Below are positions 26,655 through 35,770 of a stretch of DNA of 64,000 nt, piece after piece. The notes under the pieces were generated by a model, which ran no database searches, had not been told where the DNA came from, and was given only the letters and a program-made list of their open reading frames with translations. Origin of the DNA: Pelomonas sp. Root1217 (GTDB taxonomy: Bacteria; Pseudomonadota; Gammaproteobacteria; Burkholderiales; Burkholderiaceae_C); NCBI RefSeq assembly GCF_001425705.1, contig NZ_LMDC01000028.1, positions 140,504 through 204,503 on the forward strand. Reading direction: 5' to 3'. Each line of letters begins with the position of its first letter. Positions within the stretch are counted from its first letter, which is position 1. The position numbers were made by a program, and so were the translations under genes.

Positions 26655-28022
26655 TCAGCTCCCTGCCAGCTTCATGCCGGTGACCAGTACCGAGCCGATG
26701 GTCTTGGTGCCCATCGTGTACTCGTCAGCGCCGATGCCGACGATGTTGTTCAGCATGTCCTTCAGGTTGCCAGCAATGGTGACCTCATGCACCGGGTAGG
26801 CGATCTCGCCGTTCTCGACCCAGTAGCCGCTGGCGCCGCGCGAATAGTCGCCGGTCACGTAGTTGACGCCCTGCCCCATCAGCTCGGTGACGAGCAGGCC
26901 GCGACCGAGGCGCCGGATCATTGTCGGCAGGTCGTCGCCAGGCGCAGTCGCGCGGCTGCTCATGCGCAGGTTGTGCGAACCGCCGGCGTGGCCCGTGGTC
27001 TTCATGCCCAGCTTGCGCGCCGAGTAGCTGGACAGGAAATAGCCCTGCAGCACGCCACCTTCCACCACCGAGCGCGAGCGTGTCACGACACCTTCGTCGT
27101 CGAAAGGTGAGCTGCCCTTGCCCTTCTTCACATGCGGATCCTCGGAAATGTCGATATGCGGCGCCATGACGGACTTGCCCAGGCTGTCGAGCAAGAAGGT
27201 AGTGCGGCGGTACAGCGCGCCGCCGCTGGTGGCCTGCACCAAGGCGCCCAGCAGGCCGATCGCCACCGTGCTCTCGAACAGCACCGGCACCTCGGCCGTG
27301 GCCACCTTGCGCGCCTTCAGGCGGGACAGCGCCCGCTCCGACGCGTAACGGCCCACCGCCTCGGGCGAGGCCAGGTCGGCGGCGTCGCGCATGGAGCTGT
27401 ACCAGGCGTCGCGTTGCATGCCCGCACCGCGGCCCGCAATCGGCGCAACCGACAACGAATGGCGAGAGCTGGCATAGCCACCGCGGAAGCCGCGGGTGTT
27501 GCCCATCCAGAAGTGTGATTGCTGGGCCGAGACGGCGGCACCTTCGCTGTTGGTGATGCGCTTGTCCACGCCCAGCGCCGCAGCTTCACAGCGCAATGCG
27601 ATCTCGGCCGCCGCGGCAGCGTCAATCGCCCAGGGATGGAAAAGATCCAGCTCGGGGCGCTGCGCTGCGTCCAGGGCCAGGTCGGCCGCATCGGGCAGGC
27701 CGGCGAACTCGTCCTCGGCGGTAAAGCGGGCAATGTCATAGGCCGCTCGCACCGTGTCGCGGATGGCCTGGGGCGAGAAATCCGAGGTGCTGGCATTGCC
27801 ACGGCGCTGGCCGAGGTAGACCGAGATGCCCAGCGACTTGTCGCGGTTGCGCTCCACGTTCTCGAGCTGCCCCAGGCGGGCCGAAACCGACAGGCCGCAG
27901 CCCTCGGACACTTCGGCGCCGGCATCGCTGGCGCCCAGTTTCTTCGCCTCTGACAACGCGTCCTCGATCCACTGCTGGAACTGCTCGGGGCTGTAGGCGA
28001 AACCGTCTTGGGCTTGGGACAT
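26655..28022 (-). CDS. pmbA: Metalloprotease PmbA (TldE)
   Basis: PmbA/TldE forms a heterodimeric metalloprotease with TldD that matures microcin and degrades unfolded peptides. The 455-residue protein shows the family pattern: a KKLGASDAGAEVSEG N-terminus, ISEDPHVKKGKGSSPFDDEGV in part around 290, and the C-terminal GASGYWVENGEIAYPVHEVTIAGN in part. The start at 28022 (MSQAQDGF) is chosen by family comparison; the frame is open to 28157. It is divergent from darP by 58 bases, a conserved pmbA-yjgA arrangement. tldD is not in the window. Confidence 0.94.
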   Translation of the reverse strand: MSQAQDGFAYSPEQFQQWIEDALSEAKKLGASDAGAEVSEGCGLSVSARLGQLENVERNRDKSLGISVYLGQRRGNASTSDFSPQAIRDTVRAAYDIARFTAEDEFAGLPDAADLALDAAQRPELDLFHPWAIDAAAAAEIALRCEAAALGVDKRITNSEGAAVSAQQSHFWMGNTRGFRGGYASSRHSLSVAPIAGRGAGMQRDAWYSSMRDAADLASPEAVGRYASERALSRLKARKVATAEVPVLFESTVAIGLLGALVQATSGGALYRRTTFLLDSLGKSVMAPHIDISEDPHVKKGKGSSPFDDEGVVTRSRSVVEGGVLQGYFLSSYSARKLGMKTTGHAGGSHNLRMSSRATAPGDDLPTMIRRLGRGLLVTELMGQGVNYVTGDYSRGASGYWVENGEIAYPVHEVTIAGNLKDMLNNIVGIGADEYTMGTKTIGSVLVTGMKLAGS

Positions 28023-28080
28023 GAATACGAGGCAAATCGAGTGGGCGACAATCATAGGACTCGCCTGACCATGGCCCCCA

Positions 28081-28617
28081 ATGCAAGAAAACATCCCTGA
28101 ATTCGAAGACGACGACGACTTCGACCGCCCCAGCAAGTCCCAGCTCAAGCGCGACATGACCGCCCTGCAGAAGCTCGGTGACGATTTGCTCGCCCTTCCG
28201 GAATCGCGCTGGGAACCCTTGGCTCTGCCTGAGATCCTCTACGACGCGCTGCGCGCCGCCAAGAAGATCACCAACTTCGAGGGCAAGCGCCGACAGATGC
28301 AGTACATCGGCAAGCTGATGCGCAAGATTGACCCCGAGCCGGTGCGCGAAGCCGTCGCTGCCTTCAAGCTCGGCCACGCACAGGACAGCCTCAAGCTGCA
28401 CCAGTCCGAGCGCTGGCGCGAGCGTCTGCTGGCGACCGACGATGCGCTGCAGGAGTTCCTTGCGGAACACGCCGAGGTCGACATCCAGCAACTGCGCAAC
28501 CTCGTGCGCGCCGCGCGCAAGGACGCGGCCAACGAGCCCGAGAAGCGCAGCGGGCGCGCGTTCCGCGAACTGTTCCAGTTCATCAAGGCCTCGGAAGCCG
28601 CGGACAAAGATGAGTGA
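28081..28617 (+). CDS. darP: Ribosome-associated protein DarP (YjgA, DUF615)
   Basis: A 178-residue, highly charged protein of the DUF615 family, recognised from RPSKSQLKRDMTALQKLGDDL and the C-terminal SGRAFRELFQFIKASE. It associates with late 50S precursors and helps assembly. It is divergent from pmbA, as in many proteobacteria, and overlaps mogA by eight bases, so the two are co-translated. Confidence 0.93.
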   Translation: MQENIPEFEDDDDFDRPSKSQLKRDMTALQKLGDDLLALPESRWEPLALPEILYDALRAAKKITNFEGKRRQMQYIGKLMRKIDPEPVREAVAAFKLGHAQDSLKLHQSERWRERLLATDDALQEFLAEHAEVDIQQLRNLVRAARKDAANEPEKRSGRAFRELFQFIKASEAADKDE

Positions 28618-29176
28618 CCAGGTCCGCATCGGTGTCGTGTCCATCAGCGACCGGGCATCTGCCGGTGTTTACGAAGACAAGGGACTGCCTGCCCTCAAGG
28701 ACTGGCTGACGGGCGCGCTGCACAACCCCATCGACTTCGTGTCCCGCCTGATCCCCGACGAGCAGGCCGGCATCTCGGCGGCTCTCATCGAACTGGTCGA
28801 CAGCGAACACTGCGACCTCGTGCTGACGACCGGCGGCACCGGCCCGGCGCCGCGCGACGTGACGCCCGAGGCGACGCTGGCCGTGGCCGACCGCGTCATG
28901 CCGGGCTTTGGCGAGCAGATGCGCCAGATCTCGCTGCACTTCGTGCCGACGGCCATCCTGTCGCGCCAGGTCGCCGTCATCCGCGGCAAGGCCCTCATCA
29001 TCAACCTGCCCGGCCAGCCCAAGGCCATCGCCGAGACTCTGGCTGGGCACGAGAAGGCCAGCGGCATCTTCGCCGCCGTGCCCTATTGCATCGACCTCAT
29101 CGGCGGCCCCTACCTCGAAACGCGCGACGAGGTCTGCAAGGCCTTCCGGCCCAAGAGCGCGCAGCGCCCCGTCTAG
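28610..29176 (+). CDS. mogA: Molybdopterin adenylyltransferase
   Basis: MogA adenylates molybdopterin before metal insertion in molybdenum cofactor synthesis. The 188-residue protein carries VVSISDRASAGVYEDKG, the binding motif TTGGTGPAPRDVTPEAT and NLPGQPKAIAETL, all typical. The start lies inside the end of darP (8-base overlap). Its stop overlaps the stop of the convergent sensor cyclase. Confidence 0.95.
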   Translation: MSDQVRIGVVSISDRASAGVYEDKGLPALKDWLTGALHNPIDFVSRLIPDEQAGISAALIELVDSEHCDLVLTTGGTGPAPRDVTPEATLAVADRVMPGFGEQMRQISLHFVPTAILSRQVAVIRGKALIINLPGQPKAIAETLAGHEKASGIFAAVPYCIDLIGGPYLETRDEVCKAFRPKSAQRPV

Positions 29177-32100
29177 CCTTCGACCGTTCCCGGCTCGGCC
29201 AGCGCCGCGGCCACGTCATCCAGGCTGCGATTGCTGCTGAGGCCGAACCCGCCCACGACGCGCTGGCCGGTGGCGCCGCGCCCCGAGGCCGTGTGCACGC
29301 CCACCCAGGCATTGCGACCGGCACGCTTGGCGGCATAAAGCCCCAGGTCGGCCAGGTTGACGACCTGCTGCCAGCTGCGCGCCTGTGGCCGCTCCGGCTC
29401 GAAGGGCACGCAGGCAAAGCCGACGGAACAGCTGACATCGAGGCGGCTGCCGTCATCGAGGACGAACGGCGTGGCGGCGATGACGGCACGCATGCGCTCG
29501 GCCAGTTCCTCGGCGCGCAGGCGATCGGTGTCGCGTGCTACGGCCAGGAATTCCTCGCCGCCCCAGCGCACCAGGTAGTCGGACTCACGCATCACCGAAC
29601 GCAGCCGGGCGCCGAACTGCACCAGCACCGCGTCGCCCGCTGCATGGCCGTGCCGATCATTGATGCGCTTGAAGGCATCGATGTCGAGCAGCAGGAAGAC
29701 GTTGTCCGTATCTAGCGGTTGGCCCCCGGCGGCCAGCGTCTCCTGGGATCGGCGCAGGCTGGCTGCCAGGTCCTGCTCGATGTGGTCACTCAGGAAGCGA
29801 CGGTTGTGCAGGCCCGTCAGCGGGTCGGTCACGCTGCTCAACTGCAATTGCGCCGACTTCTCCTCCAACGCGTGATGCATCGCCCGCAACTCGACCGTGC
29901 GCTCGCGCACCTTGTGCTCCAGCTCGAGCTGACGGTGGCGCAGCAGCCGTGTGCGCCCCGCCACCGCCGCGAGCACGAGCAGGCATAGCGCAAGCACCAG
30001 GGCGGCGCGGAACCACCACGTCTGGTGCCAGGCCGGCCTCACCGTCACCGCCAGGGTCAGCTCACGCTCGCCCCATTGGCCGTCGCGGTTGGAGGCGCGC
30101 AGGCGCAGCCGATAGTCACCGGGTGGCAGATTGGTATACGCAGCCACCCGGCGCGCCGCGTCGGCCGGCATCCAGCCGGCGTCGAAGCCTTCGAGCTTGT
30201 AGGCATAGCGGTTGCGTTCTGGCGCCGAGAAGTCGGTGGACGCGAACTCCACCGCCAGGCTGTTGCCGTCCGCCGGTATGTCCAGCGCAGCACCGCCCGG
30301 GGGCAGCGCGACGGAGCGGCTGGCGATCTGCACGTCTGCCACCAGCACCTCGGGGCGGTAGGTCCATGCCTGCAGTTTCTCGGGCAGCACCACGGTCATG
30401 CCACCGGCGCCGCCGAACAGCAGTTCACCACGCTCGGTGCGCGCTGCCGAGCCCGTCCAGTAGGTCGGGAAGACCACGCCCTCGGCGCGGCGCAGGGCGC
30501 GCGCCGTCATGCGGACGGGGTCGATGCGCGCCAGACCGTTGTCGGTGCTGGCCCAGACCTGCCCTTGCAGATCCTGAAGCAGCGCGTTGACGGTGCCGTC
30601 CGGCAGGCCTTGCGCAGTGCCGACGCGCAGGATGGCCTCGCCCTGCCCGGGCGCCGGCAGCACATCGATGCCACCCCCATAGCTGCCCACCCAGAGCCTG
30701 CCTTCGCCGTCGAGCATCAGCGTCGTGACGAAACCAGCCGACAGGCCGCGCGCCAGCGTCGGCCCGGCCGGGTATTGCACGACGCCACCGCTCAGGGGAT
30801 CGATCCGGTTGAGGCCGTTGCGCGTTCCGACCCACAGCTCACCCGCCGCGCCGCGGGCCAGCACCATGATGCGCTGGTCGGTCAAGCCCGGTGCAGGGAG
30901 GGTGACGGGCGTGGCACGGCCGCTGGCAATGTCCAACCGCCACAGGCCGTCAAACTGGCCGCCTATCCACAGCGTGCCGCCATCGGCCAACAAGGCCCAG
31001 GTGGAGGCCGCAGGATCACGGCCTGCCAGGCTCACGCGGCGCAGATGGCGCCCGTCCACATCGGCGCGATAAAGGCCACGCTTGGTGGCAATGAAGACGC
31101 TGCCATGGGCCGCTCGCACCATGCCGAGCACGATGTCAGGCGGCAGCGCAGCCTCGAGCCGACTCGCGTCGGGCCGCAATGCGCCGGTGCGGGCACCAGT
31201 GGCGTCGAGGATGTCTATGCCGCTCTTGTGCGTGGCCAGCCACAGGTGGCCCTCGGGCATCGGCAGGATCCAGCTGATCTCGGCACTGATGAAACGCGAA
31301 TCAAGCGCATCGCCGACCTCAGCGCTGGCGCCCAGGCGCGTCAGCACTCCGCCCTGGCGAGGGTCGTGGCGGCTCAGGCCGCGGTTGGACGCAGCCCAGA
31401 TCAGCCCGGATCGGTCACGGTACAGGACGCGCAATGCGTTGTCCGCCAGGCTGACCGGCCAGGCCGGCACGTGGCGGATGCGCCGGCTGTCACGCCGCTC
31501 GACATCGACGGCTACGACGCCCTGGCCCAGCGTCGCCACCCACATCTCGCCCGGCTGTGTCTCGAGCAGGCTGGTGATCTGGCTGTTGCCCAGCAAGTCC
31601 TCGTTCGTGGCGACGCCGGCCTCCCGCATCTCGACGGCCGGCGCCTCGCCTTCGTCGGCGAGCACGAAGACGCCTTCATGCATGCCGCCAGCCCAGATGC
31701 GCCCGGCGCTGTCCTGGGCCAGGGCCTGCGGTTGAACGACACGGCCCGGCACCAGAGGTACGGCCTGCAGCGGCGCACCCGGCGCGGGTCGGCGGAACAG
31801 ACCCGCGGCGCTGCCGACCCACAGTTGGCCACGACGGTCGCGCAGCACCGCCCAGACATGAGCGCCGGCGGCTTCGGCCCAGTTTCCCGCGGCGCTGGCA
31901 TGCTCGATGCGCCCGCTGTCCGGGTCCAGATGATCCAGACCGCCGTCGGTGACGACCCACAGCCCACCCCCACCGTCGTCGGCGATCTGCCGCACGCTGA
32001 CATGGCTCAGGCCCTGGGGCCCGCCGACCGGGATGGCGACAAACTGATCAGCCGCCGGGTCATGCCTGAGCAAGCCCGCCGCACTCGTGCCCACCCAGAG

Positions 32101-32496
32101 CCGCCCCTTGGCGTCGCCGTGCAGCGACTGCACGTAGTTGTCCGGCAAGGCGCCGGGACGCTGCGCGTCGGCCTTGTAGACCTTGAAGCGGTAGCCGTCC
32201 CAGCGCGCCAGGCCGCCGAGCGTGCCCACCCACAGAAAGCCCTGGCCATCTTCGGCCATGGCCGTTGCGATGGCATTGGGCAGGCCCTGTTCCTGGCTGA
32301 GATGCTGGAAGCTTATGTCGGCGAGGCTGGACCAGCGCTTGGGCGCTGGTGCCGCAGTTGCCTCGGCCATGCAGAGGGCCATGACCAGGCACAGCGCGAG
32401 GCACCAGCCGGAGGAAAGCCGCAGTCGAAACTCGCGCAGGAACACAGCAGGCCGACACAGGGCGGGCCATCGTGGCCCGGAACCGGCGATTCTCAT
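29173..32496 (-). CDS. Sensor diguanylate cyclase: two-bladed-propeller repeat domain, Y_Y_Y, membrane helix, GGDEF
   Basis: A 1107-residue membrane protein. A signal segment lies at about 30-49, then some 650 residues of repeats of the Reg_prop type (LWVGT, IWAGG, LWLAT, LWIGG, VWAST) that should fold as seven-bladed propellers in the periplasm, a Y_Y_Y domain (755-820), one membrane helix (828-847), a short coiled coil and a GGDEF domain (885-1065). The active site GGEEF (979-983) and inhibitory site RESD (970-973) are intact, so it should make c-di-GMP in response to an outside ligand. Propeller plus Y_Y_Y is the layout of HTCS glycan sensors, but the output here is a cyclase. No good ribosome site precedes the ATG, so the true start may be downstream. 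Confidence 0.92.
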   Translation of the reverse strand: MRIAGSGPRWPALCRPAVFLREFRLRLSSGWCLALCLVMALCMAEATAAPAPKRWSSLADISFQHLSQEQGLPNAIATAMAEDGQGFLWVGTLGGLARWDGYRFKVYKADAQRPGALPDNYVQSLHGDAKGRLWVGTSAAGLLRHDPAADQFVAIPVGGPQGLSHVSVRQIADDGGGGLWVVTDGGLDHLDPDSGRIEHASAAGNWAEAAGAHVWAVLRDRRGQLWVGSAAGLFRRPAPGAPLQAVPLVPGRVVQPQALAQDSAGRIWAGGMHEGVFVLADEGEAPAVEMREAGVATNEDLLGNSQITSLLETQPGEMWVATLGQGVVAVDVERRDSRRIRHVPAWPVSLADNALRVLYRDRSGLIWAASNRGLSRHDPRQGGVLTRLGASAEVGDALDSRFISAEISWILPMPEGHLWLATHKSGIDILDATGARTGALRPDASRLEAALPPDIVLGMVRAAHGSVFIATKRGLYRADVDGRHLRRVSLAGRDPAASTWALLADGGTLWIGGQFDGLWRLDIASGRATPVTLPAPGLTDQRIMVLARGAAGELWVGTRNGLNRIDPLSGGVVQYPAGPTLARGLSAGFVTTLMLDGEGRLWVGSYGGGIDVLPAPGQGEAILRVGTAQGLPDGTVNALLQDLQGQVWASTDNGLARIDPVRMTARALRRAEGVVFPTYWTGSAARTERGELLFGGAGGMTVVLPEKLQAWTYRPEVLVADVQIASRSVALPPGGAALDIPADGNSLAVEFASTDFSAPERNRYAYKLEGFDAGWMPADAARRVAAYTNLPPGDYRLRLRASNRDGQWGERELTLAVTVRPAWHQTWWFRAALVLALCLLVLAAVAGRTRLLRHRQLELEHKVRERTVELRAMHHALEEKSAQLQLSSVTDPLTGLHNRRFLSDHIEQDLAASLRRSQETLAAGGQPLDTDNVFLLLDIDAFKRINDRHGHAAGDAVLVQFGARLRSVMRESDYLVRWGGEEFLAVARDTDRLRAEELAERMRAVIAATPFVLDDGSRLDVSCSVGFACVPFEPERPQARSWQQVVNLADLGLYAAKRAGRNAWVGVHTASGRGATGQRVVGGFGLSSNRSLDDVAAALAEPGTVEG

Positions 32497-32560
32497 TCAC
32501 GCCGGGCCGGCTGGCGGCAAAGACGTGACCGGCTGACGGCCTATTTCGCCGGCGCGGTCG

Positions 32561-33337
32561 CTACTTGACCAGCCGGTTCATCTGCGCCGCGTCAAAGGCC
32601 TCGTCGCGCTGGGCGTCATCGGGTACGCAGTCACCGATCGGCCGGCCGGCCTGGGTCGACAGCTTGCAGACCGCGCTCCAAAGCAACGCGATCTGGTGCT
32701 CGTGACCGGAGGCGCTGTCGATGAGGCCGCGCATGGCCATGGCAACCGGGTCGTCGCCCTGGGTCACGCCATAAGCTGAGAAGCCCATCTTCGCCGCAGC
32801 CTCTTCGCGGGCCTGCTCGCTTTCGGCCTCGATGATGCGGGCCGGGTTGCCCACGGCCGTTGCACCTGCCGGCACCGGCTTGGTGACGACCGCACCCGAG
32901 CCGATGCGCGCACCGGCACCGACCGTGAAGCCGCCCAGCACGCTGGCATTGGCGCCGACGATGACGCCCGGGCCCAGCGTCGGGTGCCGCTTGGCACCCT
33001 TGACGAGCGAAGTGCCGCCGAGCGTGACGCCCTGGTAGATGGTGCAGCCTTCGCCGATCTCGGCCATCTCGCCGATGACGATGCCCATGCCGTGGTCGAT
33101 GAAGACCTTGCGGCCGATGCGTGCGCCGGGGTGGATCTCAATGCCGGTCAGGAAGCGGCTCCAATGCGAGACCCAGCGCGCCAGCCACTTGAAGCCACGC
33201 TGCCAGAACCAGTGGGCGCGGCGGTGGAACATCAGCGCATGCAGGCCCGGGTAACAGGTCAGCACCTCCCACGCCGACCGGGCGGCCGGGTCGCGTTCGA
33301 GGATCAGGGCGATGTCTTCGCGCAGGCGCTGGAACAT
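32561..33337 (-). CDS. cysE: Serine O-acetyltransferase
   Basis: A 258-residue hexapeptide-repeat acyltransferase that makes O-acetylserine for cysteine synthesis. Signature elements: [23 protein letters not shown] in part, with the catalytic His in [14 protein letters not shown] and a left-handed helix to about 195, followed by about 70 residues of C-terminal extension. The N-terminus [20 protein letters not shown] fits the epsilon/beta short form found next to trmJ in proteobacteria (iscR neighbourhoods elsewhere). It lies 41 bases downstream of trmJ on the same strand. Confidence 0.94.
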   Translation of the reverse strand: MFQRLREDIALILERDPAARSAWEVLTCYPGLHALMFHRRAHWFWQRGFKWLARWVSHWSRFLTGIEIHPGARIGRKVFIDHGMGIVIGEMAEIGEGCTIYQGVTLGGTSLVKGAKRHPTLGPGVIVGANASVLGGFTVGAGARIGSGAVVTKPVPAGATAVGNPARIIEAESEQAREEAAAKMGFSAYGVTQGDDPVAMAMRGLIDSASGHEHQIALLWSAVCKLSTQAGRPIGDCVPDDAQRDEAFDAAQMNRLVK

Positions 33338-33377
33338 GGTGCGGCCACAGGAGAAAGGCAGGCCAGTTTAGGTGGGG

Positions 33378-34115
33378 CTACTTTGAGCCTGCTGGCACTA
33401 CGGTCTTCTGCATCTGGCGTGCGATGCCGCGCAGGATGTGAATTTCCTCGTTCGTGAGCCCGGCGCGGTTGAAGAGCTGGTTCAGGCGCGGCATCAGCTT
33501 CTTGGGTGCGGCGGGATCGAGGTAGTCGATGTGCACCAGCGCTGCCTGCAGATGCTCCAGCAGGCCCTGCACGGCACGCGCGTCGGCCAGTTGCGGGTCA
33601 GGCGTGCGCGCCTGCACGCCGAAGCCGCCGAGGGCCTGGCGCAGGTCGTAGGCCAGTAACTGCACGGCCTGGGCAAGGTTGAGCGAGCCGTAGTCTGGAT
33701 GCGTCGGGATGCTCAGCACGGCATGGCAGCGGTAGACGTCCTCGTTGCTCATGCCGTAGCGCTCGGAGCCGAACACCAGGGCCAGGCGCGGCGCCGCCTC
33801 ACGCGCGGCGAGTTCACCGAACAATGAACGCGGCTCACGCGTCGGCGGGCCGAAGTCGCGCGGCGTCATCGCGGTGGCGCAGGCGAAGTCCACGCCGTCC
33901 AGCGCCTCGGCCAGCGTGGGCACGACGCGGGCGCGTGCCAGGATGTCGGCCGCGCCGCTGGCCATGGCCACCGCCTCCTCGTGGCAGAGCACATCGGCAA
34001 AGCGCGGCGCCACCAGCACCAGGTCCTGAAAACCCATCACCTTCATCGCCCGCGCCGTCGCGCCGACGTTGCCGGCATGGCTGGTGTTGATGAGAACGAA
34101 GCGTGTGGATTCCAC
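33378..34115 (-). CDS. trmJ: tRNA (cytidine/uridine-2'-O) methyltransferase TrmJ
   Basis: A 245-residue SPOUT (TrmH-type) methyltransferase. The N-terminus [20 protein letters not shown] is motif 1; [15 protein letters not shown] and the knot motif [21 protein letters not shown] in part follow, as in TrmJ, which methylates position 32 of some tRNAs. Translation starts at a GTG (34115); no ATG is available without losing motif 1. It is divergent from suhB by 108 bases, and cysE follows, a conserved suhB-trmJ-cysE neighbourhood. Confidence 0.93.
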   Translation of the reverse strand: MESTRFVLINTSHAGNVGATARAMKVMGFQDLVLVAPRFADVLCHEEAVAMASGAADILARARVVPTLAEALDGVDFACATAMTPRDFGPPTREPRSLFGELAAREAAPRLALVFGSERYGMSNEDVYRCHAVLSIPTHPDYGSLNLAQAVQLLAYDLRQALGGFGVQARTPDPQLADARAVQGLLEHLQAALVHIDYLDPAAPKKLMPRLNQLFNRAGLTNEEIHILRGIARQMQKTVVPAGSK

Positions 34116-34137
34116 GGGTTTGTACGGAGGCTGCGGC

Positions 34138-34143
34138 TAGAAT
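34138..34143 (+). promoter_or_regulatory. Candidate -10 element for suhB
   Basis: TAGAAT, 80 bases before the suhB ATG in the suhB-trmJ divergent gap. The -35 region is weak. Confidence 0.35.
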
Positions 34144-34223
34144 CGCGCGATTATCCGGGCCGCCTCCATGGGTCCCGCCGCTCTTTCCTCCCGTCAGCCC
34201 CTTCTTCCCAGCGAGTGCCACGC

Positions 34224-35159
34224 ATGCTGCAAACGTCTCACCATCCCATGCTCAATGTCGCCATCAAGGCGGCGCGTGCGGCTGGCGCCATCATCAACCG
34301 CGCCTCGCTGGACCTCGAAGCTCTGCGCATCAACACCAAGAGCCCGAACGACTTCGTGACCGAGGTCGACCACGCCGCAGAAGGGGTGATCATCGAGACG
34401 CTGCTGGGCGCCTATCCGGACCACGGCATCCTCGCCGAAGAGTCGGGCCGCACCCACGGCGCCAAGCATTCCGAGTACGTCTGGATCATCGATCCGCTGG
34501 ACGGCACCACCAACTTCATCCACGGCCTGCCGATGTACTGCGTGTCCATCGCGCTGGCGCATCGCGGCGTCGTGCAGCAGGCCGTCGTCTACGACCCGAC
34601 CCGCAATGATCTCTTCTATGCCAGCAAGGGCCGCGGCGCGTTCCTGAACGACCGCCGCCTGCGCGTGTCCAAGCGCACCCGCATGAGCGACGCGCTGATC
34701 GGCACCGGCTTCCCCTTCCGCCGTGGCGACAACTTCAAGCGCTATGTGAAGATGTTCGAGGAGGTCATGCAGCACTGCGCCGGCCTGCGCCGCCCCGGCG
34801 CCGCGGCACTGGACCTCTGCTACGTCGCAGCCGGCTACTACGACGCCTTCTTCGAGACCGGCCTGCAGCCGTGGGACGTGGCAGCGGGCTCGCTCATCAT
34901 CACGGAAGCCGGTGGCCTGATCGGCAACTTCACGGGCGAGGCCGACTTTCTGCACCAGCGCGAAGTGGTGGCCGGCAACCCCAAGATCTACGCGCAGCTG
35001 GTGACGATGCTGGCGCCCTACACCCGTGTCATCAAGGAAGAAGAGGCCGCTGCTACCACGCTCAATGGTGACGCTGCGCCTGCGCCTGCGCCGGCAGAGC
35101 CGAAGAAGCGTGGCGCCGTGCGCATCAAGAAGGATGAAAGCGGCGACGCAGCGTCCTGA
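34224..35159 (+). CDS. suhB: Inositol monophosphatase family protein SuhB, with C-terminal extension
   Basis: Dephosphorylates inositol monophosphate; in E. coli SuhB also joins the rRNA antitermination complex. Metal-site motifs are [15 protein letters not shown], the hallmark [15 protein letters not shown] and [16 protein letters not shown]. Length is 311 residues from 34224 (an ATG at 34248 is the other option), about 40 longer than E. coli SuhB because of an Ala/Pro-rich then basic tail ([10 protein letters not shown]). It is divergent from trmJ and followed by a terminator. Confidence 0.94.
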   Translation: MLQTSHHPMLNVAIKAARAAGAIINRASLDLEALRINTKSPNDFVTEVDHAAEGVIIETLLGAYPDHGILAEESGRTHGAKHSEYVWIIDPLDGTTNFIHGLPMYCVSIALAHRGVVQQAVVYDPTRNDLFYASKGRGAFLNDRRLRVSKRTRMSDALIGTGFPFRRGDNFKRYVKMFEEVMQHCAGLRRPGAAALDLCYVAAGYYDAFFETGLQPWDVAAGSLIITEAGGLIGNFTGEADFLHQREVVAGNPKIYAQLVTMLAPYTRVIKEEEAAATTLNGDAAPAPAPAEPKKRGAVRIKKDESGDAAS

Positions 35160-35181
35160 TCAGCGCCGCCCGCTCCCTTCG

Positions 35182-35205
35182 AAGCCCTCCTCGCGAGGGC
35201 TTTGT
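35182..35205 (+). terminator. Intrinsic terminator after suhB
   Basis: AAGCCCTC (35182-35189) and GAGGGCTT (35195-35202) with a 5-base loop, followed by TGTCATTT. The same stem occurs upstream of mutS at 38119-38138. Confidence 0.75.
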
Positions 35206-35385
35206 CATTTCCTGGCTGTGAAGGAATTGGCAGCGGCGGTGACCCAGGGCTAACCCGGTCATGCGTGCGTGACTTCTGCACGGCCACACCCCTTACCCGT
35301 GGGGGCTTGCCTCGCCAGAATGCGTGCTGCAACGCGGCCATAGCCGCTCTGTTCCTCCAATCAAACCGCCCGAAAGACGCTCCTG

Positions 35386-35700
35386 ATGTTTGCCCGCTCC
35401 GCTGTCGCTCTCGCCCTCGTCGCCGCTGCCTCCCTGGCCCACGCCGACGCCAAGGTTCTGAAGAAGGTCGCTCCCGAGTACCCCAACGAGGCCGTCAAGA
35501 AGAACATCAGCGCCGGCAGCGTGCGCGCCAAGATGACCATTGCCGGCGACGGCAAGGTCTCGGAGGTCGCCATCGTCGAAGCCGAACCCAAGCGCGTGTT
35601 CGACCGTGCCGCCACCGAAGCCCTGAGCCAATGGAAGTTCGAGGGCACCGGCGCCGCCCAGACCCACGAAGTCAAGCTGGTGTTCAAGTCGGAAGATTAA
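35386..35700 (+). CDS. Secreted TonB C-terminal-domain protein
   Basis: A 104-residue protein with a signal peptide (about 1-20, cleaved after AHA) and little else than one TonB C-terminal domain: PEYPNEAVKKNISAGSV, then MTIAGDGKVSEVAIVEAEP, then the FDRAATEALSQWKFEG hallmark. There is no membrane anchor or Pro-rich linker, so it cannot work as a normal TonB energiser. Similar small proteins are common in Burkholderiales; their job is unknown. It is a single-gene unit with a terminator after it. Confidence 0.85.
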   Translation: MFARSAVALALVAAASLAHADAKVLKKVAPEYPNEAVKKNISAGSVRAKMTIAGDGKVSEVAIVEAEPKRVFDRAATEALSQWKFEGTGAAQTHEVKLVFKSED

Positions 35701-35721
35701 TTAGACGCTTTGCTGAATCAA

Positions 35722-35748
35722 CAAGGCCCGCAGTGCGGGCCTTGCTCT
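35722..35748. terminator. Terminator between the TonB-domain and porin genes
   Basis: CAAGGCCCGC and GCGGGCCTTG form a perfect 10-bp stem with an AGT loop (35722-35744), followed by CTCTTT on the plus strand and TTGATT on the minus strand. It can serve both convergent genes. Confidence 0.8.
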
Positions 35749-35770
35749 TTATGGGTGTTTCTTGCGCCGC

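Noticed and set aside
30025-32568. 847-codon plus-strand frame opposite the sensor cyclase
   Set aside because: Composition is Gln/His/Arg-rich junk typical of antisense frames; the minus-strand protein has clear domains.
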